This document shows positions 1 to 9,464 of a stretch of 64,000 nt of DNA, in pieces. Each line of letters starts with the position of its first letter. Position 1 is the first letter of the stretch. Below the pieces are notes generated by a model. That model was not told the DNA's origin, did no database searches, and saw nothing but the letters and a program-made list of their open reading frames with translations. This DNA is from Alphaproteobacteria bacterium. GTDB taxonomy: Bacteria; Pseudomonadota; Alphaproteobacteria; UBA8366. The position numbers were made by a program, and so were the translations under genes. The DNA lies in NCBI GenBank assembly GCA_021774335.1, contig JAJFJD010000046.1, forward strand, positions 278,109-342,108, written 5' to 3'.

Positions 1-268
1 AAGCCGGGTCCAGTCCTTGCGCGCCGCGATATTTGCTGGTCACGGCATTGTCGCCGACACTTTGACCCTGCCGTTGGCCACTGCTGACTTCGGAGCCTTC
101 GTTGCCCGTGATTCGCGCGGTTGCATCGACTGCCGTGCCTTGTATCTCGGCAAGCACCCGCTCGACGGGACCGCCCGGCGCGAGTTGAATCACGATGAAG
201 TTGACGATCATGATGCCGAGCAACGTCGGCACGATCAAAAACAGACGCCGGATAATATAACTCAGCAT
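1..268 (-). CDS. yejB: Microcin C/oligopeptide ABC transporter permease YejB (5' part, runs off window)
   Basis: Reading the minus strand from the ATG at 268 gives MLSYIIRRLFLIVPTLLGIM, the N-terminal membrane segment typical of YejB/DppB-type inner-membrane permeases, followed by the family's QLAPGGPVE stretch and a polar loop. Only about 89 residues lie in the window. It sits directly downstream of the yejA-like binding protein on the same strand (23 nt gap), so the two should be one operon importing oligopeptides or peptide-like compounds. This gene is not in the ORF track because it is truncated by the window edge. YejB is preferred over DppB because of the long polar insert after the first helix and the YejA-type neighbour. 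Confidence 0.85.
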   Translation of the reverse strand, partial: MLSYIIRRLFLIVPTLLGIMIVNFIVIQLAPGGPVERVLAEIQGTAVDATARITGNEGSEVSSGQRQGQSVGDNAVTSKYRGAQGLDPA

Positions 269-291
269 CGCGCCTTATCCGGTCCGCACGG

Positions 292-2163
292 TCACTTGGC
301 CTTCGGCGGCGATTTGCGCCGCTGCAATCCGTCGGCCTTGGCACGATCGACCCACCAACTCATGAACTGCACGCCGCTTTTTGGCGTGACGGCGGGGCGT
401 CCGAACTTGTTCCAGTGAACCACCCGGTCGTAGGGAATGTGCCAGTGTGGAATCACGATATGCTGCGACAGCAACACGCGGTCGAGTGCCCGCGTGTATG
501 TCACCAAGCTCTTGCGGTCGGGCGCGGCGATCAGTTTCTCGATGATATCGTCCGCGACCGCATTCTTGAGACCGGCATAATTGCGGCTGCCGACACGATC
601 GGCCGCCGTCGTGCCCCAGAAATCGCGCTGCTCGTTACCGGGCGAGTCCGACTGCCCCCACGACATCACGATCATATCGAAGTCGAAATTCTGGACGCGC
701 TGTTGATACTGAGCGGTATCCACCGTCCGAACCCGCAGGTCGATGCCGAGCCGTTTCAGGTTTTTCTTGAACGGCAGGGCAATACGTTCGAACAGCGGAC
801 TCACGAGGAGGACCTCGAAGCTCATTTGCTTCTTGGTTTTTTCATGCGTCAGGATTCGCGTCTTCGGGTCGACGCGCCATCCGGCCTCGCGAAGTATCTT
901 GTTGGCGATACGAAGGTTGGCGCGAATGTTGCCGCTGCCATCGCTCTTTGGATTGCTGTATGCCTTGCTGAAGACATCCGGCGGCAATCGATCTTGGTAT
1001 TCCTGTAGTACCGCCAACTCGTCGCCCTTCGGCAACCCGGTGGACGCCAACTCCGAGTTCTCAAAATAACTGCCGGTCCGCGAATACTGGCCATAGAAAA
1101 GCGTCTTGTTGGACCATTCGAAATCGAAGGCGTAATCGAGCGCGCGGCGCACCCGCGGGTCCTTGAACAGATCCCGCCGCAGGTTATATGCGAAACCCTG
1201 CATACCGGTGGACCGGTTGTGATCCAGCTGGACCTTCTGGATCATGCCGTCGCGCACCGCCGACGTGTCATAGGCGGTCGCCCAGTTCTTCGACGAACTC
1301 TCACGCCGAAAGTCGTAACTGCCTGCCTTGAAGGCCTCCAGCGCCACGGTTGTGTCGCGGTAATACTCGTAACGCAACGTGTCGAAGTTGTACTGACCGA
1401 TGTGGGTCGGATGGCGGGCAGCCCAGTAATCCTTGACCCGCTCATATTCGACGGCCCGGTTCGCCTCGAAAGATTTCACACGATAGGCACCGTTACCGAG
1501 TGGCGGTTCCAGCGTCGTTTTGGTGAAGTCCCGGTCTTTCCAGTAGTGTTTCGGCAGGACGGAAAGCTGGCCGATGATCAACGGCAGTTCGCGATTTACT
1601 TTGCCCGGCTTGAACGAAAACTTGACGCTGCGCGTTCCAACTTTCTCGACCTTGGCGACATTGCCATAATAGAACCGGTAGAACGGAGCGCCTTTCGCGA
1701 CCAGCGTTTCGAAAGTCCAAATCACGTCCTCCACTGAAATCGGCTTGCCGTCGTGCCAGCGCGCATCCGGGTTCAAATGAAAGGTGATCCAGGAGCGATC
1801 GGTCGGCATTTCCACCGACTTGGCGATCAACCCGTACATGGAAAAAGGTTCGTCTGCCGACGACACCATCAAGGTGTCATAGATCAGCCCGATACCCGAC
1901 GCCGAACGGCCTTTGACGATGAAATTATTGAAACTATCGAATCCGCCGATCGCGCTGAGCTTGACGTCACCGCCCTTCGGCGCGTTCGGATTCACATAGT
2001 CGAAATTCTTGAAATCGGCGGGATATTTCAAATCGCCGTGCATCGCGATGCCGTGGCCGCGATACATGTCGGCGGCCGATGCGGCGCCCAAACCCGCCAC
2101 TACTCCCGCCATCATCCACAGTGTGGCGATCAGGAATACGGCGGCAGCGTTCCTATGTCTCAT
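292..2163 (-). CDS. yejA: Extracellular solute-binding protein family 5, YejA-like peptide/microcin C binding protein
   Basis: Periplasmic binding protein of about 623 residues for an ABC importer. The sequence has an N-terminal signal peptide (hydrophobic AAVFLIATLWMMAGVVAGL, then a small-residue cleavage region), the YejA-like start YRGHGIAMHGDLKYPADF, and family 5 features such as WTFETLVAKGAPFYRFYYG and RVRRALDYAFDFEW. The ATG at 2163 is preferred to the upstream start in the ORF track because a GGGAGG ribosome site lies 8-9 nt before it and the signal peptide then begins correctly. It precedes yejB in an operon. Likely substrates are oligopeptides; microcin C uptake is the activity known for the E. 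coli family member and need not apply here. Confidence 0.88.
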   Translation of the reverse strand: MRHRNAAAVFLIATLWMMAGVVAGLGAASAADMYRGHGIAMHGDLKYPADFKNFDYVNPNAPKGGDVKLSAIGGFDSFNNFIVKGRSASGIGLIYDTLMVSSADEPFSMYGLIAKSVEMPTDRSWITFHLNPDARWHDGKPISVEDVIWTFETLVAKGAPFYRFYYGNVAKVEKVGTRSVKFSFKPGKVNRELPLIIGQLSVLPKHYWKDRDFTKTTLEPPLGNGAYRVKSFEANRAVEYERVKDYWAARHPTHIGQYNFDTLRYEYYRDTTVALEAFKAGSYDFRRESSSKNWATAYDTSAVRDGMIQKVQLDHNRSTGMQGFAYNLRRDLFKDPRVRRALDYAFDFEWSNKTLFYGQYSRTGSYFENSELASTGLPKGDELAVLQEYQDRLPPDVFSKAYSNPKSDGSGNIRANLRIANKILREAGWRVDPKTRILTHEKTKKQMSFEVLLVSPLFERIALPFKKNLKRLGIDLRVRTVDTAQYQQRVQNFDFDMIVMSWGQSDSPGNEQRDFWGTTAADRVGSRNYAGLKNAVADDIIEKLIAAPDRKSLVTYTRALDRVLLSQHIVIPHWHIPYDRVVHWNKFGRPAVTPKSGVQFMSWWVDRAKADGLQRRKSPPKAK

Positions 2164-2187
2164 CGAAGGCGCCTCCCAGTTGCGGTT

Positions 2188-2193
2188 ATTATA
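2188..2193 (-). promoter_or_regulatory. Candidate -10 element upstream of yejA
   Basis: On the minus strand TATAAT lies about 25 nt before the chosen yejA start, giving a short leader that still contains the GGGAGG ribosome site. No good -35 hexamer lies 17 bp upstream, so the call rests on the -10 alone. Confidence 0.3.
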
Positions 2194-2308
2194 GTGCCCC
2201 TCGACCAATCCGAGTACCGCATCCTCGCGAATCGCCCTTCGATGTCAAATTAGAATATTGTAAGATTTTCGTTATTTGACAGGCAATTTATCGCGGATTC
2301 CAGCGCTG

Positions 2309-3097
2309 TCACGCGTCTTTGAGATAGGCCATCGCTTCACGGTGGCAAGTTTCGTTGGCCGCCGCCAGCACATGACCATCCGAGTGCCGGTCCAGTGGCG
2401 CGCCGGACCAATCCGTCATGATGCCGCCCGCCCCTTCGACCACCGGCACCAGCGCCATGAAATCGTAAATCTTCAGGCAGGCTTCAGTTACCAAATCGAC
2501 ATAGCCCGTCGCCAGCAGTCCGTAAGCGTAACAATCCCCGCCGTAGCGTGACAGCGCGACCTGCGCCGCCATGGCATCCACGCGCGTGCGCTCGTCATCG
2601 GTCTTGAACATGTCCGGGTGGGTTGTGTAATTCGTCGCCGTCGCCAGGGTCGAATCCTTGCGGGTCTCGATCGGCGCGCCGTTCAATGTTGTCGGCGTGC
2701 CCGCCGCCCCGACCCATCGTTCGCCGGAAATTGGCTGGTCGATGATCCCGAGGATCGGTTTCCCATTCCGCATCAACGCAATCAGGGTGCCGAAAATCGG
2801 CATGCCGCTAATGAAGGCCTTGGTACCGTCGATCGGATCGAGCACCCAGGCGAATTCCGCCTCGGTCCGGACAAAGCCGTGCTCTTCGCCGAAAATACCG
2901 TGATCCGGGTGCGCGTCTTCGATGATCGTCCGCAACGCCGTTTCAGCCTCGCGGTCGGCGATCGTCACCGGGCTGTCATCGGCTTTGGTGTCGACGGGGA
3001 TCGGCGTCCGGAAGTATCGCCGGATGATCGCGCCGCTTGCATCGGCAAGCTGCCCGGCCAGTGCAATGAACTCGTCGGGGCAGCGTTCTGCCGTCAT
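2309..3097 (-). CDS. hisN: Inositol-monophosphatase-family phosphatase, probable histidinol-phosphatase HisN
   Basis: 262-residue Mg-dependent sugar-phosphatase fold enzyme. Metal-binding motifs are visible: GEE at residues 70-72, DPIDGTKAF at 87-95, and a C-terminal YDFMALVPVVEGAGG that corresponds to the family's WDxAA...EAGG motif. The length and the sequence around the DPIDGT motif fit the HisN branch that dephosphorylates histidinol phosphate in many alphaproteobacteria; inositol monophosphatase or 3'-phosphoadenosine phosphatase activity are alternatives. It lies between the cytochrome c gene and yejA on the same strand, with no other histidine gene nearby to confirm the role. Confidence 0.75.
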   Translation of the reverse strand: MTAERCPDEFIALAGQLADASGAIIRRYFRTPIPVDTKADDSPVTIADREAETALRTIIEDAHPDHGIFGEEHGFVRTEAEFAWVLDPIDGTKAFISGMPIFGTLIALMRNGKPILGIIDQPISGERWVGAAGTPTTLNGAPIETRKDSTLATATNYTTHPDMFKTDDERTRVDAMAAQVALSRYGGDCYAYGLLATGYVDLVTEACLKIYDFMALVPVVEGAGGIMTDWSGAPLDRHSDGHVLAAANETCHREAMAYLKDA

Positions 3098-3149
3098 GGA
3101 TAATTCCCGCAGCGGTTACCGGGGCGTTGACCGTCCTGACGGACGGCGG

Positions 3150-3695
3150 TTAGGGCATCGGCTTCGGGCTATCGCTCAACGACCGCAGATAGGCGATGAG
3201 ATCCGCCCGATCCTTGTCTTTCTTGAGACCAGCATACGTCATCTTGGTGCCCTTGGCGTAAACCTTGGGCTTGTAGAGGAACTTGCTGAGTTCCTCATAT
3301 TCCCAATTTTTGCCCATCCCCTTCAACACGTTGGAATAACCGAACCCGGAGACCGCGGCCTGTTTGGCACCAACGACATTCCACAGATTGGGGCCGATCT
3401 TGTTCTTACCGCCCTTTTCGAAGGTGTGACAGGACGCACATTTCTTGGCGACCTTCTTGCCATTTTCGACGTTCGCGGCGGCGAGCATCGGCCCGACCAT
3501 GGCGGGGCCAGCCGGCGCGGCGGCAGTCTGCGTGGGCGCGCTTCCACCGGCGCCCGCGGCGATCGCAAAGGCGGGCTTCGCCAGCGGCATGGGGTGATAG
3601 ATTTGATCGGCAATGAAACCCGCCATCAAGGCAAGCAGTCCTGCGCTGAGCACGGCGCCAGCGACCTTATTCACGAAGAGCGGATCTTTCCCCAT
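3150..3695 (-). CDS. cycM: Membrane-anchored cytochrome c (CycM / cytochrome c552 type)
   Basis: 181-residue electron carrier. Starting at MGKDPLFVNK, an uncleaved hydrophobic anchor (about residues 9-29) is followed by an Ala/Pro-rich tether and one class I cytochrome c domain with heme motif CASCH and a likely axial Met in GTKMTYAG. This architecture is that of CycM, which passes electrons from the bc1 complex to the aa3 oxidase on the periplasmic face. I chose the ATG at 3695 rather than the upstream ORF start because the membrane anchor then begins near the N-terminus. It is divergent from kdsB and upstream of hisN. Confidence 0.85.
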   Translation of the reverse strand: MGKDPLFVNKVAGAVLSAGLLALMAGFIADQIYHPMPLAKPAFAIAAGAGGSAPTQTAAAPAGPAMVGPMLAAANVENGKKVAKKCASCHTFEKGGKNKIGPNLWNVVGAKQAAVSGFGYSNVLKGMGKNWEYEELSKFLYKPKVYAKGTKMTYAGLKKDKDRADLIAYLRSLSDSPKPMP

Positions 3696-3893
3696 AGCCT
3701 CAACCTGTAATTTTTGAACCTTGCGCACCAAATAAAGTGCGCCTCAGGAATATCACCCGAAGCGCATCGCCAACAAGCTGGCGTAACCTATACCAATGGG
3801 CTGTAATGCCGAAAGTCGGGGCGGCACTGCGCGGCAAAATGACGCAGACCGGCCTCATTCGAATCAAACCAGCAATCGTCATAATCCATTCCG

Positions 3894-4637
3894 ATGTCCG
3901 CACCGCAAAACCCCATCGTGATCATCCCCGCCCGCATGGCGTCGATCCGGTTCCCCGATAAGCCATTGGCGGCTATCGATGGAATCCCGATGATCGTCCA
4001 TGTCATGCGCCGCGCCGAAGAGGCCAATGTCGGTCCCGTCCTGGTCGCGGCCGCCGAACAGGAGATTGCCGACGCGATCGACGCAGCCGGCGGCACGGCC
4101 ATCCTGACCGATCCGGACCTGCCCTCCGGTTCGGACCGGATCCACCAGGCGCTCGTGCGATTCGATCCTGACGGCAACCATGATGCGGTCGTCAACGTGC
4201 AGGGTGACCTGCCGACGATCGAACCCACGGCCATTAACACGGCGCTTCACGCCCTATCGGGCGATGGCGTCGACATCGCCACCCTCGCCGCGGTCATCAC
4301 CCGGGACGCGGAACGCGACGACCCCAATGTGGTGAAGGCGGTGGTGCCCTTGGCCGACGGTGCGCGGCAGGGCCGGGCGCTCTATTTCACCCGCGCGACC
4401 GCACCGGCAGGGGACGGCCCCTTGTTGCACCATATCGGCCTCTACGCCTACCGGCGGGCCGCGCTGGAGCGGTTCATCGAATTGCCGCCCGGCGTCCTGG
4501 AAATACGAGAGAAACTCGAACAGTTACGGGCGCTTGAGGCCGGCATGCATATCGAAGTGGCGCTCGTTGACACGGTTCCGCTCGGCGTCGATACTCCGGC
4601 CGACCTTGAACGCGCGGCACAAATTCTCGCGCGATAA
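3894..4637 (+). CDS. kdsB: 3-deoxy-manno-octulosonate cytidylyltransferase (CMP-KDO synthetase)
   Basis: 247-residue cytosolic enzyme that activates KDO with CTP for lipopolysaccharide core assembly. The N-terminal [16 protein letters not shown] matches the nucleotide-binding IPARxxSxRxPxKxL motif of KdsB, and [13 protein letters not shown] corresponds to the metal-binding VQGDEP region; here D-L-P replaces the usual D-E-P. The C-terminal part with [11 protein letters not shown] is also characteristic. It is followed after 15 nt by pheA on the same strand, and both may share a promoter in the 160 nt gap before kdsB. Confidence 0.92.
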   Translation: MSAPQNPIVIIPARMASIRFPDKPLAAIDGIPMIVHVMRRAEEANVGPVLVAAAEQEIADAIDAAGGTAILTDPDLPSGSDRIHQALVRFDPDGNHDAVVNVQGDLPTIEPTAINTALHALSGDGVDIATLAAVITRDAERDDPNVVKAVVPLADGARQGRALYFTRATAPAGDGPLLHHIGLYAYRRAALERFIELPPGVLEIREKLEQLRALEAGMHIEVALVDTVPLGVDTPADLERAAQILAR

Positions 4638-4652
4638 GATGGATTCCCAGCC

Positions 4653-5513
4653 ATGACGGCAAAATCGGACAACCTGATCGCGTTTCAGGGTCTCCCTGGT
4701 GCTTATTCGGACCTCGCCTGCAGGACCGCCTATCCCGACATGGAGACCCTGCCCTGCTGGACCTTCGAGGACGTCTTCGCGGCGATCCATGACGGTAAGG
4801 CGCGGCTCGCGATGATTCCGATCGAGAATTCAGTGGCCGGGCGGGTCGCGGACATTCACCACCTGCTGCCGGATTCGGGCCTGCACATCATCGGCGAACG
4901 TTTCGAGCGGGTGAACCACCAGCTCCTGGCGTGCAAGGGCGTGAAGATCGAGGACCTGGAGACCGTGCACAGCCATGTGCATGCGCTTTCGCAATGCCGC
5001 AACATCATCCGCGAGCTTGGCGTCCAGGCCGTCGTTCATGTGGATACCGCCGGGTCGGCGAAGGAACTATCCGAGACCGGTGACCGCACGATGGGCGCGA
5101 TTGCATCGACCCTGGCGGCCGAGACCTACGGCCTCGACATTCTGCGGACCGATATCGAGGACGAAGACCACAACACCACGCGGTTCATCGTGATGGCGAT
5201 GGAACCGATCGACCCCGACCCCAAGGACGGCATGGTCGTCACCTCCTTCGTGTTCCGCGTGCGCAACGTGCCGGCGGCCCTGTACAAGGCGATGGGCGGT
5301 TTCGCGACCAACGGCGTGAACATGACGAAGCTGGAATCCTACATGGTGCGCGGGCAGTTCACCGCGACCCAGTTCTATGCCGATATCGAAGGGCATCCGG
5401 ATAACACATCGGTCCGGCTCGCGCTGGAGGAATTGGGCTTCTTCAGCCGCGAAGTGAAGATTCTAGGCGTCTATCCGGCGTCGCCGCACCGCGCGCACGT
5501 CAACAACGTCTGA
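4653..5513 (+). CDS. pheA: Prephenate dehydratase
   Basis: 286-residue enzyme converting prephenate to phenylpyruvate in phenylalanine synthesis. The catalytic domain starts with FQGLPGAYSDLA and contains the conserved TRF-type motif in DHNTTRFIV; the C-terminal ACT regulatory domain has LYKAMGGFATNGVNMTKLES, equivalent to the phenylalanine-binding GALxxxL and ESRP regions. There is no fused chorismate mutase domain, so this is the monofunctional alphaproteobacterial form. It converges with nudC, whose stop lies 15 nt downstream on the other strand. Confidence 0.93.
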   Translation: MTAKSDNLIAFQGLPGAYSDLACRTAYPDMETLPCWTFEDVFAAIHDGKARLAMIPIENSVAGRVADIHHLLPDSGLHIIGERFERVNHQLLACKGVKIEDLETVHSHVHALSQCRNIIRELGVQAVVHVDTAGSAKELSETGDRTMGAIASTLAAETYGLDILRTDIEDEDHNTTRFIVMAMEPIDPDPKDGMVVTSFVFRVRNVPAALYKAMGGFATNGVNMTKLESYMVRGQFTATQFYADIEGHPDNTSVRLALEELGFFSREVKILGVYPASPHRAHVNNV

Positions 5514-5528
5514 CGCGCGCTACAGTCC

Positions 5529-6428
5529 CTATAGTCCCAGCCATTCGTTGATCAACCGCCGCGAAATCGAATCCTTGCGGGGCAGGCGGAACGTCGCGTC
5601 CTCCGGTGAATTCAACAGAAAATCGCGCGAGAACCACTGCGCGCCGTCTTCCAGCTCGTTATAGTCCACCGTCAGGTCGAAGGTTGTCGCCCGCGCGGTA
5701 TAACCGAGCATGATGTTGGCCGGAAACGGCCAGGGCTGCGACGAATGGTAGGTCGTGTCGGTGATCTCGAGGCCGACCTCTTCAAAAACTTCACGCGCGA
5801 CCGCATCCTCCAGGCTTTCGCCGGGCTCGACGTAGCCGGCCAGGATCGAATGCTGCCCCGGCAACATGCTCGACTTGCGGCCGAGGACCACGCGATCCCC
5901 ACCGTCATGAATCAGCATGATCACCGCCGGGTCGGTGCGCGGGAAACAGAGGTTCCGGCAGTCCGCGTTGCTGCATTGGCGCACGTGACCGGCTTCCTTG
6001 ACCTCGGTCGCGCTGCCGCAGAGGCCGCAGAACCGGTGCCGCTTGTGCCAGGTCATCATTGCCCGGGCATAGGCCAGCAGGCCGCCTTCGTTGGCCGTCA
6101 TGCGCGGACCGACGCGCCGCAAGTCCTGAAACGTGCCGTAGTCCCGTAACGGCGGTTCATCGTGATGCGAGACATCGATGGCAAAATGCGCGGTTTCCTC
6201 GACGAGACCCAGGAAAACGATCGCTTCGGCATTGTCGAGCGGTACGTGTCCCGTGGGCAACGTCACCGGCTGCGGAAAATCGCCCTCGATCACCAGGCTC
6301 CGCGACCGCCAGACGGGGACGATCCGCGAGGCCGGATCGGTCAGTTGCGAGTCGAGCCACCCGGCATCCTTGCGCAGATGGCCGGCACGGTCGATTTCGA
6401 TGCTTGCATAGGTATTTGCACTTTTCAT
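5529..6428 (-). CDS. nudC: NAD(+)/NADH pyrophosphatase (NudC-type Nudix hydrolase)
   Basis: About 299 residues from the ATG at 6428 (MKSANTYASIE). A zinc ribbon, CGLC...CSNADC, precedes a complete Nudix box GYVEPGESLEDAVAREVFEE, and the NudC signature SQPWPFP follows it. The family cleaves NAD(H) and can remove NAD caps from RNA. The longer ORF in the track would run through the SRP RNA on the opposite strand, so the downstream ATG is chosen. It is divergent from the SRP RNA/dnaX block. Confidence 0.9.
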   Translation of the reverse strand: MKSANTYASIEIDRAGHLRKDAGWLDSQLTDPASRIVPVWRSRSLVIEGDFPQPVTLPTGHVPLDNAEAIVFLGLVEETAHFAIDVSHHDEPPLRDYGTFQDLRRVGPRMTANEGGLLAYARAMMTWHKRHRFCGLCGSATEVKEAGHVRQCSNADCRNLCFPRTDPAVIMLIHDGGDRVVLGRKSSMLPGQHSILAGYVEPGESLEDAVAREVFEEVGLEITDTTYHSSQPWPFPANIMLGYTARATTFDLTVDYNELEDGAQWFSRDFLLNSPEDATFRLPRKDSISRRLINEWLGL

Positions 6429-6495
6429 AAAGCGAATTTCGCACGGTTGCCGCAGGCCACGCAACTGGCACCGGGCGGTGGCGGCCCGACTCCCC

Positions 6496-6526
6496 TTGCC
6501 TTCTCGACACCGGTAGCTGATATAGT
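6496..6526 (+). promoter_or_regulatory. Candidate promoter of the SRP RNA
   Basis: TATAGT (6521-6526) sits 6 nt upstream of the inferred 5' end of the SRP RNA, with TTGCCT (6496-6501) as a possible -35 separated by a rather long 19 bp. The position of the -10 relative to the RNA start is the main support. Confidence 0.5.
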
Positions 6527-6532
6527 GAAATT

Positions 6533-6629
6533 GGAAGGTTGGTCTGCGGACGGATCCCTCGCCAACCCGGTCAGATCCGGAAGGAAGCAGCCGTAACGAG
6601 TCAGGTTCGGGTCGCCCGGCCGGCCTTCC
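6533..6629 (+). ncRNA. ffs: Signal recognition particle RNA (bacterial small SRP RNA, 4.5S type)
   Basis: The roughly 97-nt RNA is bounded by the complementary ends GGAAGG (6533-6538) and CCTTCC (6624-6629). The apical part contains the conserved SRP hallmark GGAAGGAAGCAGCC with the preceding GTCAGATCC that forms the Ffh-binding internal loops and GGAA tetraloop. With Ffh it targets membrane proteins co-translationally. The placement directly before dnaX is usual in alphaproteobacteria. Ends are inferred from the terminal helix. Confidence 0.93.
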
Positions 6630-6669
6630 ACTCGACAATGGGAGCCGAAGGTAAGAACAGTCCCGCCGC

Positions 6670-8466
6670 ATGGCAAAGGGCACAGAATCAACGGCATATC
6701 GCGTCCTCGCTCGCAAGTACCGGCCGAGCAATTTCGAGGAACTGGTTGGCCAGGACGCGCTAGTCCGCACATTATCGAACGCGATCGACAGCGGTCGGAT
6801 TGCGCATGCCTACATGCTTACGGGCGTTCGCGGCGTCGGCAAGACGACGACCGCGCGGATCATTGCGCGTGCGCTGAATTGCGTCGGCGAGGACGGCCAA
6901 GGCGACATCACCATCACGCCCTGCGGTAAATGCGATCAATGCATTTCCATCGCCGAAGACCGGCATATCGACGTTATGGAAATGGACGCCGCCAGCCGCA
7001 CCGGCGTAGACGATATCCGCGAATTGATCGAAGGCGTCCGCTACAAACCGGTTTCCGCGCGCTTCAAGGTCTACATCATCGACGAAGTGCACATGCTGTC
7101 GAAGAACGCCTTCAACGCGTTGCTGAAGACGCTGGAGGAGCCGCCCGAGCACGTCCGCTTCATCTTCGCGACGACCGAAATCCGCAAGGTCCCGGTCACC
7201 GTGCTGTCGCGCTGTCAGCGCTTCGACCTGCGCCGCCTCGACATGGCGCAACTGGCGGAGCATTTCGGCAATGTCGCGAAACAGGAAGAGGTGACGATTG
7301 AGGACGACGCGGTCCGGCTGATCTCCCGCGCGGCGGACGGATCGGTGCGCGACGGACTATCGCTGCTCGACCAGGCAATCGCGCTCGGCGACGGCGCCGT
7401 GACCGGCGAGCAGGTGCAGAACATGCTGGGCCTCGCCGACCGGGCCGCGGTCTTTGACCTGTTCGACCGGCTTATGGGCGGCGACATCAAGAGCGCGCTC
7501 GACCAGATGCAGACCATGTATCGAGACGGCGCGGATCCGGTCGCCGTGCTGCAGGACCTGCTGGACGCGACCTACTGGATCACCCGCATCAAGATCGCGC
7601 CGGAAGTGGCTGACGCCGCCTATACGCCGGAGATCGAAAAAACCCGTGGCGGCGACCTTGCCAAGAAGCTGGGCATGCCGGTGCTGACCCGGACCTGGCA
7701 GCTCCTGTTGAAGGGGCTGGAAGAGACCCAACGTGCGGAAGCACAGCTTCAGGCGGCTGAAATGGTCCTGGTTCGGCTCGCCTACGCGGCGGACCTGCCG
7801 TCGCCGGCCGACCTTGCGAAGCAGTTGACCGAAAAACCGGCCGCTCCGAACGACGGCGGCACAGCGGCGCAGGCTCCTTCCAGCGGCGCAGCCCCCAGCG
7901 GCGGACCCTCCGGTTCCGCGATGGCCGCCGTGGCCATGCCGGACCCGGTCCCCGAAGCGGCGCCGGACGCGGCTCCTGCGCCAATACCGGACGCCATTCC
8001 GGAAACCAGCGCGGCGCAGATAAAGTCACCGGAAAGCTTTGCCGAGGTCTTGGCGTTGTTCGACGAGCAGCGCGAGGTCGGCATTCGCGTGCAGCTTTTC
8101 AACAATGTCCATCTCGTCCAATTCGAGAAGGGCCGCGTCGAGTTCCGGCCGACCGAACACGCGCAACGCGACCTCGCCAACAAGACGGCGTCGATGCTGA
8201 CTCAGTGGACCGGCGAACGATGGGTCGTCAGCATCTCACAGGACGCCGGCGATCCGACGATGGCGGAACAGGATGCCGCGGCGCAGCAGCGCTTGCTCGA
8301 TGCGGCCGAAGAACTACCATTGGTACAGGCGGTCAAGACAGCCTTTCCGGGTTCGGTCATCCGGAAGGTAACGCCGCGCGGCGACACATCGGAACTCGAC
8401 TATCCCGATATGGCCAGCGATGACGCCGGGCTCGGCTATGACGACGAAGACGAAGAAGAGGATTAA
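6670..8466 (+). CDS. dnaX: DNA polymerase III subunit gamma/tau
   Basis: 598-residue clamp-loader ATPase. Visible features are the Walker A GVRGVGKTTTARIIARALNC, a zinc module around CGKCDQC, Walker B YIIDEVHML and the sensor region LLKTLEEPPEHVRFIFATTE. After the AAA+ and collar domains an Ala/Pro-rich linker (about residues 380-450) leads to the tau-specific C-terminal region, ending in an acidic tail (DDEDEEED). It starts 40 nt after the SRP RNA and is followed after 3 nt by ybaB and then recR, an operon conserved across many bacteria. No convincing programmed frameshift site at the gamma boundary was seen. Confidence 0.95.
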   Translation: MAKGTESTAYRVLARKYRPSNFEELVGQDALVRTLSNAIDSGRIAHAYMLTGVRGVGKTTTARIIARALNCVGEDGQGDITITPCGKCDQCISIAEDRHIDVMEMDAASRTGVDDIRELIEGVRYKPVSARFKVYIIDEVHMLSKNAFNALLKTLEEPPEHVRFIFATTEIRKVPVTVLSRCQRFDLRRLDMAQLAEHFGNVAKQEEVTIEDDAVRLISRAADGSVRDGLSLLDQAIALGDGAVTGEQVQNMLGLADRAAVFDLFDRLMGGDIKSALDQMQTMYRDGADPVAVLQDLLDATYWITRIKIAPEVADAAYTPEIEKTRGGDLAKKLGMPVLTRTWQLLLKGLEETQRAEAQLQAAEMVLVRLAYAADLPSPADLAKQLTEKPAAPNDGGTAAQAPSSGAAPSGGPSGSAMAAVAMPDPVPEAAPDAAPAPIPDAIPETSAAQIKSPESFAEVLALFDEQREVGIRVQLFNNVHLVQFEKGRVEFRPTEHAQRDLANKTASMLTQWTGERWVVSISQDAGDPTMAEQDAAAQQRLLDAAEELPLVQAVKTAFPGSVIRKVTPRGDTSELDYPDMASDDAGLGYDDEDEEED

Positions 8467-8469
8467 GCG

Positions 8470-8793
8470 ATGAAAAATCTCGGGCAACTGATGAAGCAAG
8501 CCCAGGAAATGCAGACTAAAATGGGCGAAATGCAGGAAAAGCTCGAGACGCTGGAAATCAGCGGCAGCGCCGCGGCCGGCATGGTGACCGTTATCCTGAA
8601 CGGCAAGGGCGCGATGCGATCAGTCAAGATCGACCCATCGTTGATCAAACCCGAAGACGCTGAAATCCTCGAAGACCTGATCACGGCGGCGCATAACGAC
8701 GCAAAGTCCCGTCTCGAAGAGAAGGTGCAGGAAGAGACGTCGTCGATGATGGGCGGCCTGCAGCTTCCGCCCGGCTTCAAGCTCCCTTTTTAA
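8470..8793 (+). CDS. ybaB: YbaB/EbfC family nucleoid-associated protein
   Basis: 107-residue small DNA-binding protein with the family's N-terminal helix [22 protein letters not shown], the central Gly-rich beta region ([18 protein letters not shown]) and the C-terminal [12 protein letters not shown] helix. Homologues form tweezer-shaped dimers that bind DNA. It is sandwiched between dnaX (3 nt gap) and recR (12 nt gap), its usual place. Confidence 0.93.
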   Translation: MKNLGQLMKQAQEMQTKMGEMQEKLETLEISGSAAAGMVTVILNGKGAMRSVKIDPSLIKPEDAEILEDLITAAHNDAKSRLEEKVQEETSSMMGGLQLPPGFKLPF

Positions 8794-8805
8794 GACGGGG
8801 GCATC

Positions 8806-9399
8806 ATGAATGACGTCGAACGGCTGACGCAATTGCTGGCACGGTTGCCAGGCCTGGGGCCACGATCGGCGCGCCGGGCCGTTCTTCATCTCCTTAAGAA
8901 GCGGGAGACGCTAATGCAGCCGCTGGGCCAGGCGCTCGATGCGGTGGCGGAAACCGTCAAGACCTGCCCGACCTGCGGCAACATCGATACGGATACGCCC
9001 TGCAGCATCTGCCGCGACGAAGAGCGCGACCCCGCCATCATCTGCGTCCTCGAGGAAGTCGGCGATCTATGGGCGCTCGAACGCACGGGGTCCTTCAAGG
9101 GCCGCTATCACGTTCTGGGAGGGCATCTGTCCGCGCTGGACGGGATCGGACCCGAAGACCTGAATATCGGCGGCTTGATAGACCGCGCCGGCCGTGACGA
9201 GGTGCGCGAGATCATCCTTGCGACGAACCTGACGGTCGACGGGCAGACCACCGCGCACTACATCGCCGAACGCCTGGCGGAGACGGATGTCCGCGTCACA
9301 CGACTGGCGCACGGTGTGCCGGTCGGCGGCGAACTCGACTATCTCGACGACGGAACGCTTACCGCCGCATTGCGCTCGCGCCAATCACTGCAAATATAG
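8806..9399 (+). CDS. recR: Recombination protein RecR
   Basis: 197-residue RecFOR pathway protein. It shows the helix-hairpin-helix start ([20 protein letters not shown]), a four-cysteine zinc finger ([16 protein letters not shown]), and a Toprim domain beginning [14 protein letters not shown] followed by [19 protein letters not shown]. With RecO it loads RecA at gaps. Last gene of the dnaX operon. Confidence 0.95.
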   Translation: MNDVERLTQLLARLPGLGPRSARRAVLHLLKKRETLMQPLGQALDAVAETVKTCPTCGNIDTDTPCSICRDEERDPAIICVLEEVGDLWALERTGSFKGRYHVLGGHLSALDGIGPEDLNIGGLIDRAGRDEVREIILATNLTVDGQTTAHYIAERLAETDVRVTRLAHGVPVGGELDYLDDGTLTAALRSRQSLQI

Positions 9400-9464
9400 A
9401 TACGAACGACCAAACTGGGCCGCTTCCGGAAAATCAATAAGAACCAACTGAAAAGCAGGACACC

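Noticed and set aside
7630-7650. A6 run in dnaX as a programmed frameshift site
   Set aside because: It falls near codon 320, before the expected gamma/tau boundary, and lacks the A-AAA-AAG context and a clear downstream stem.
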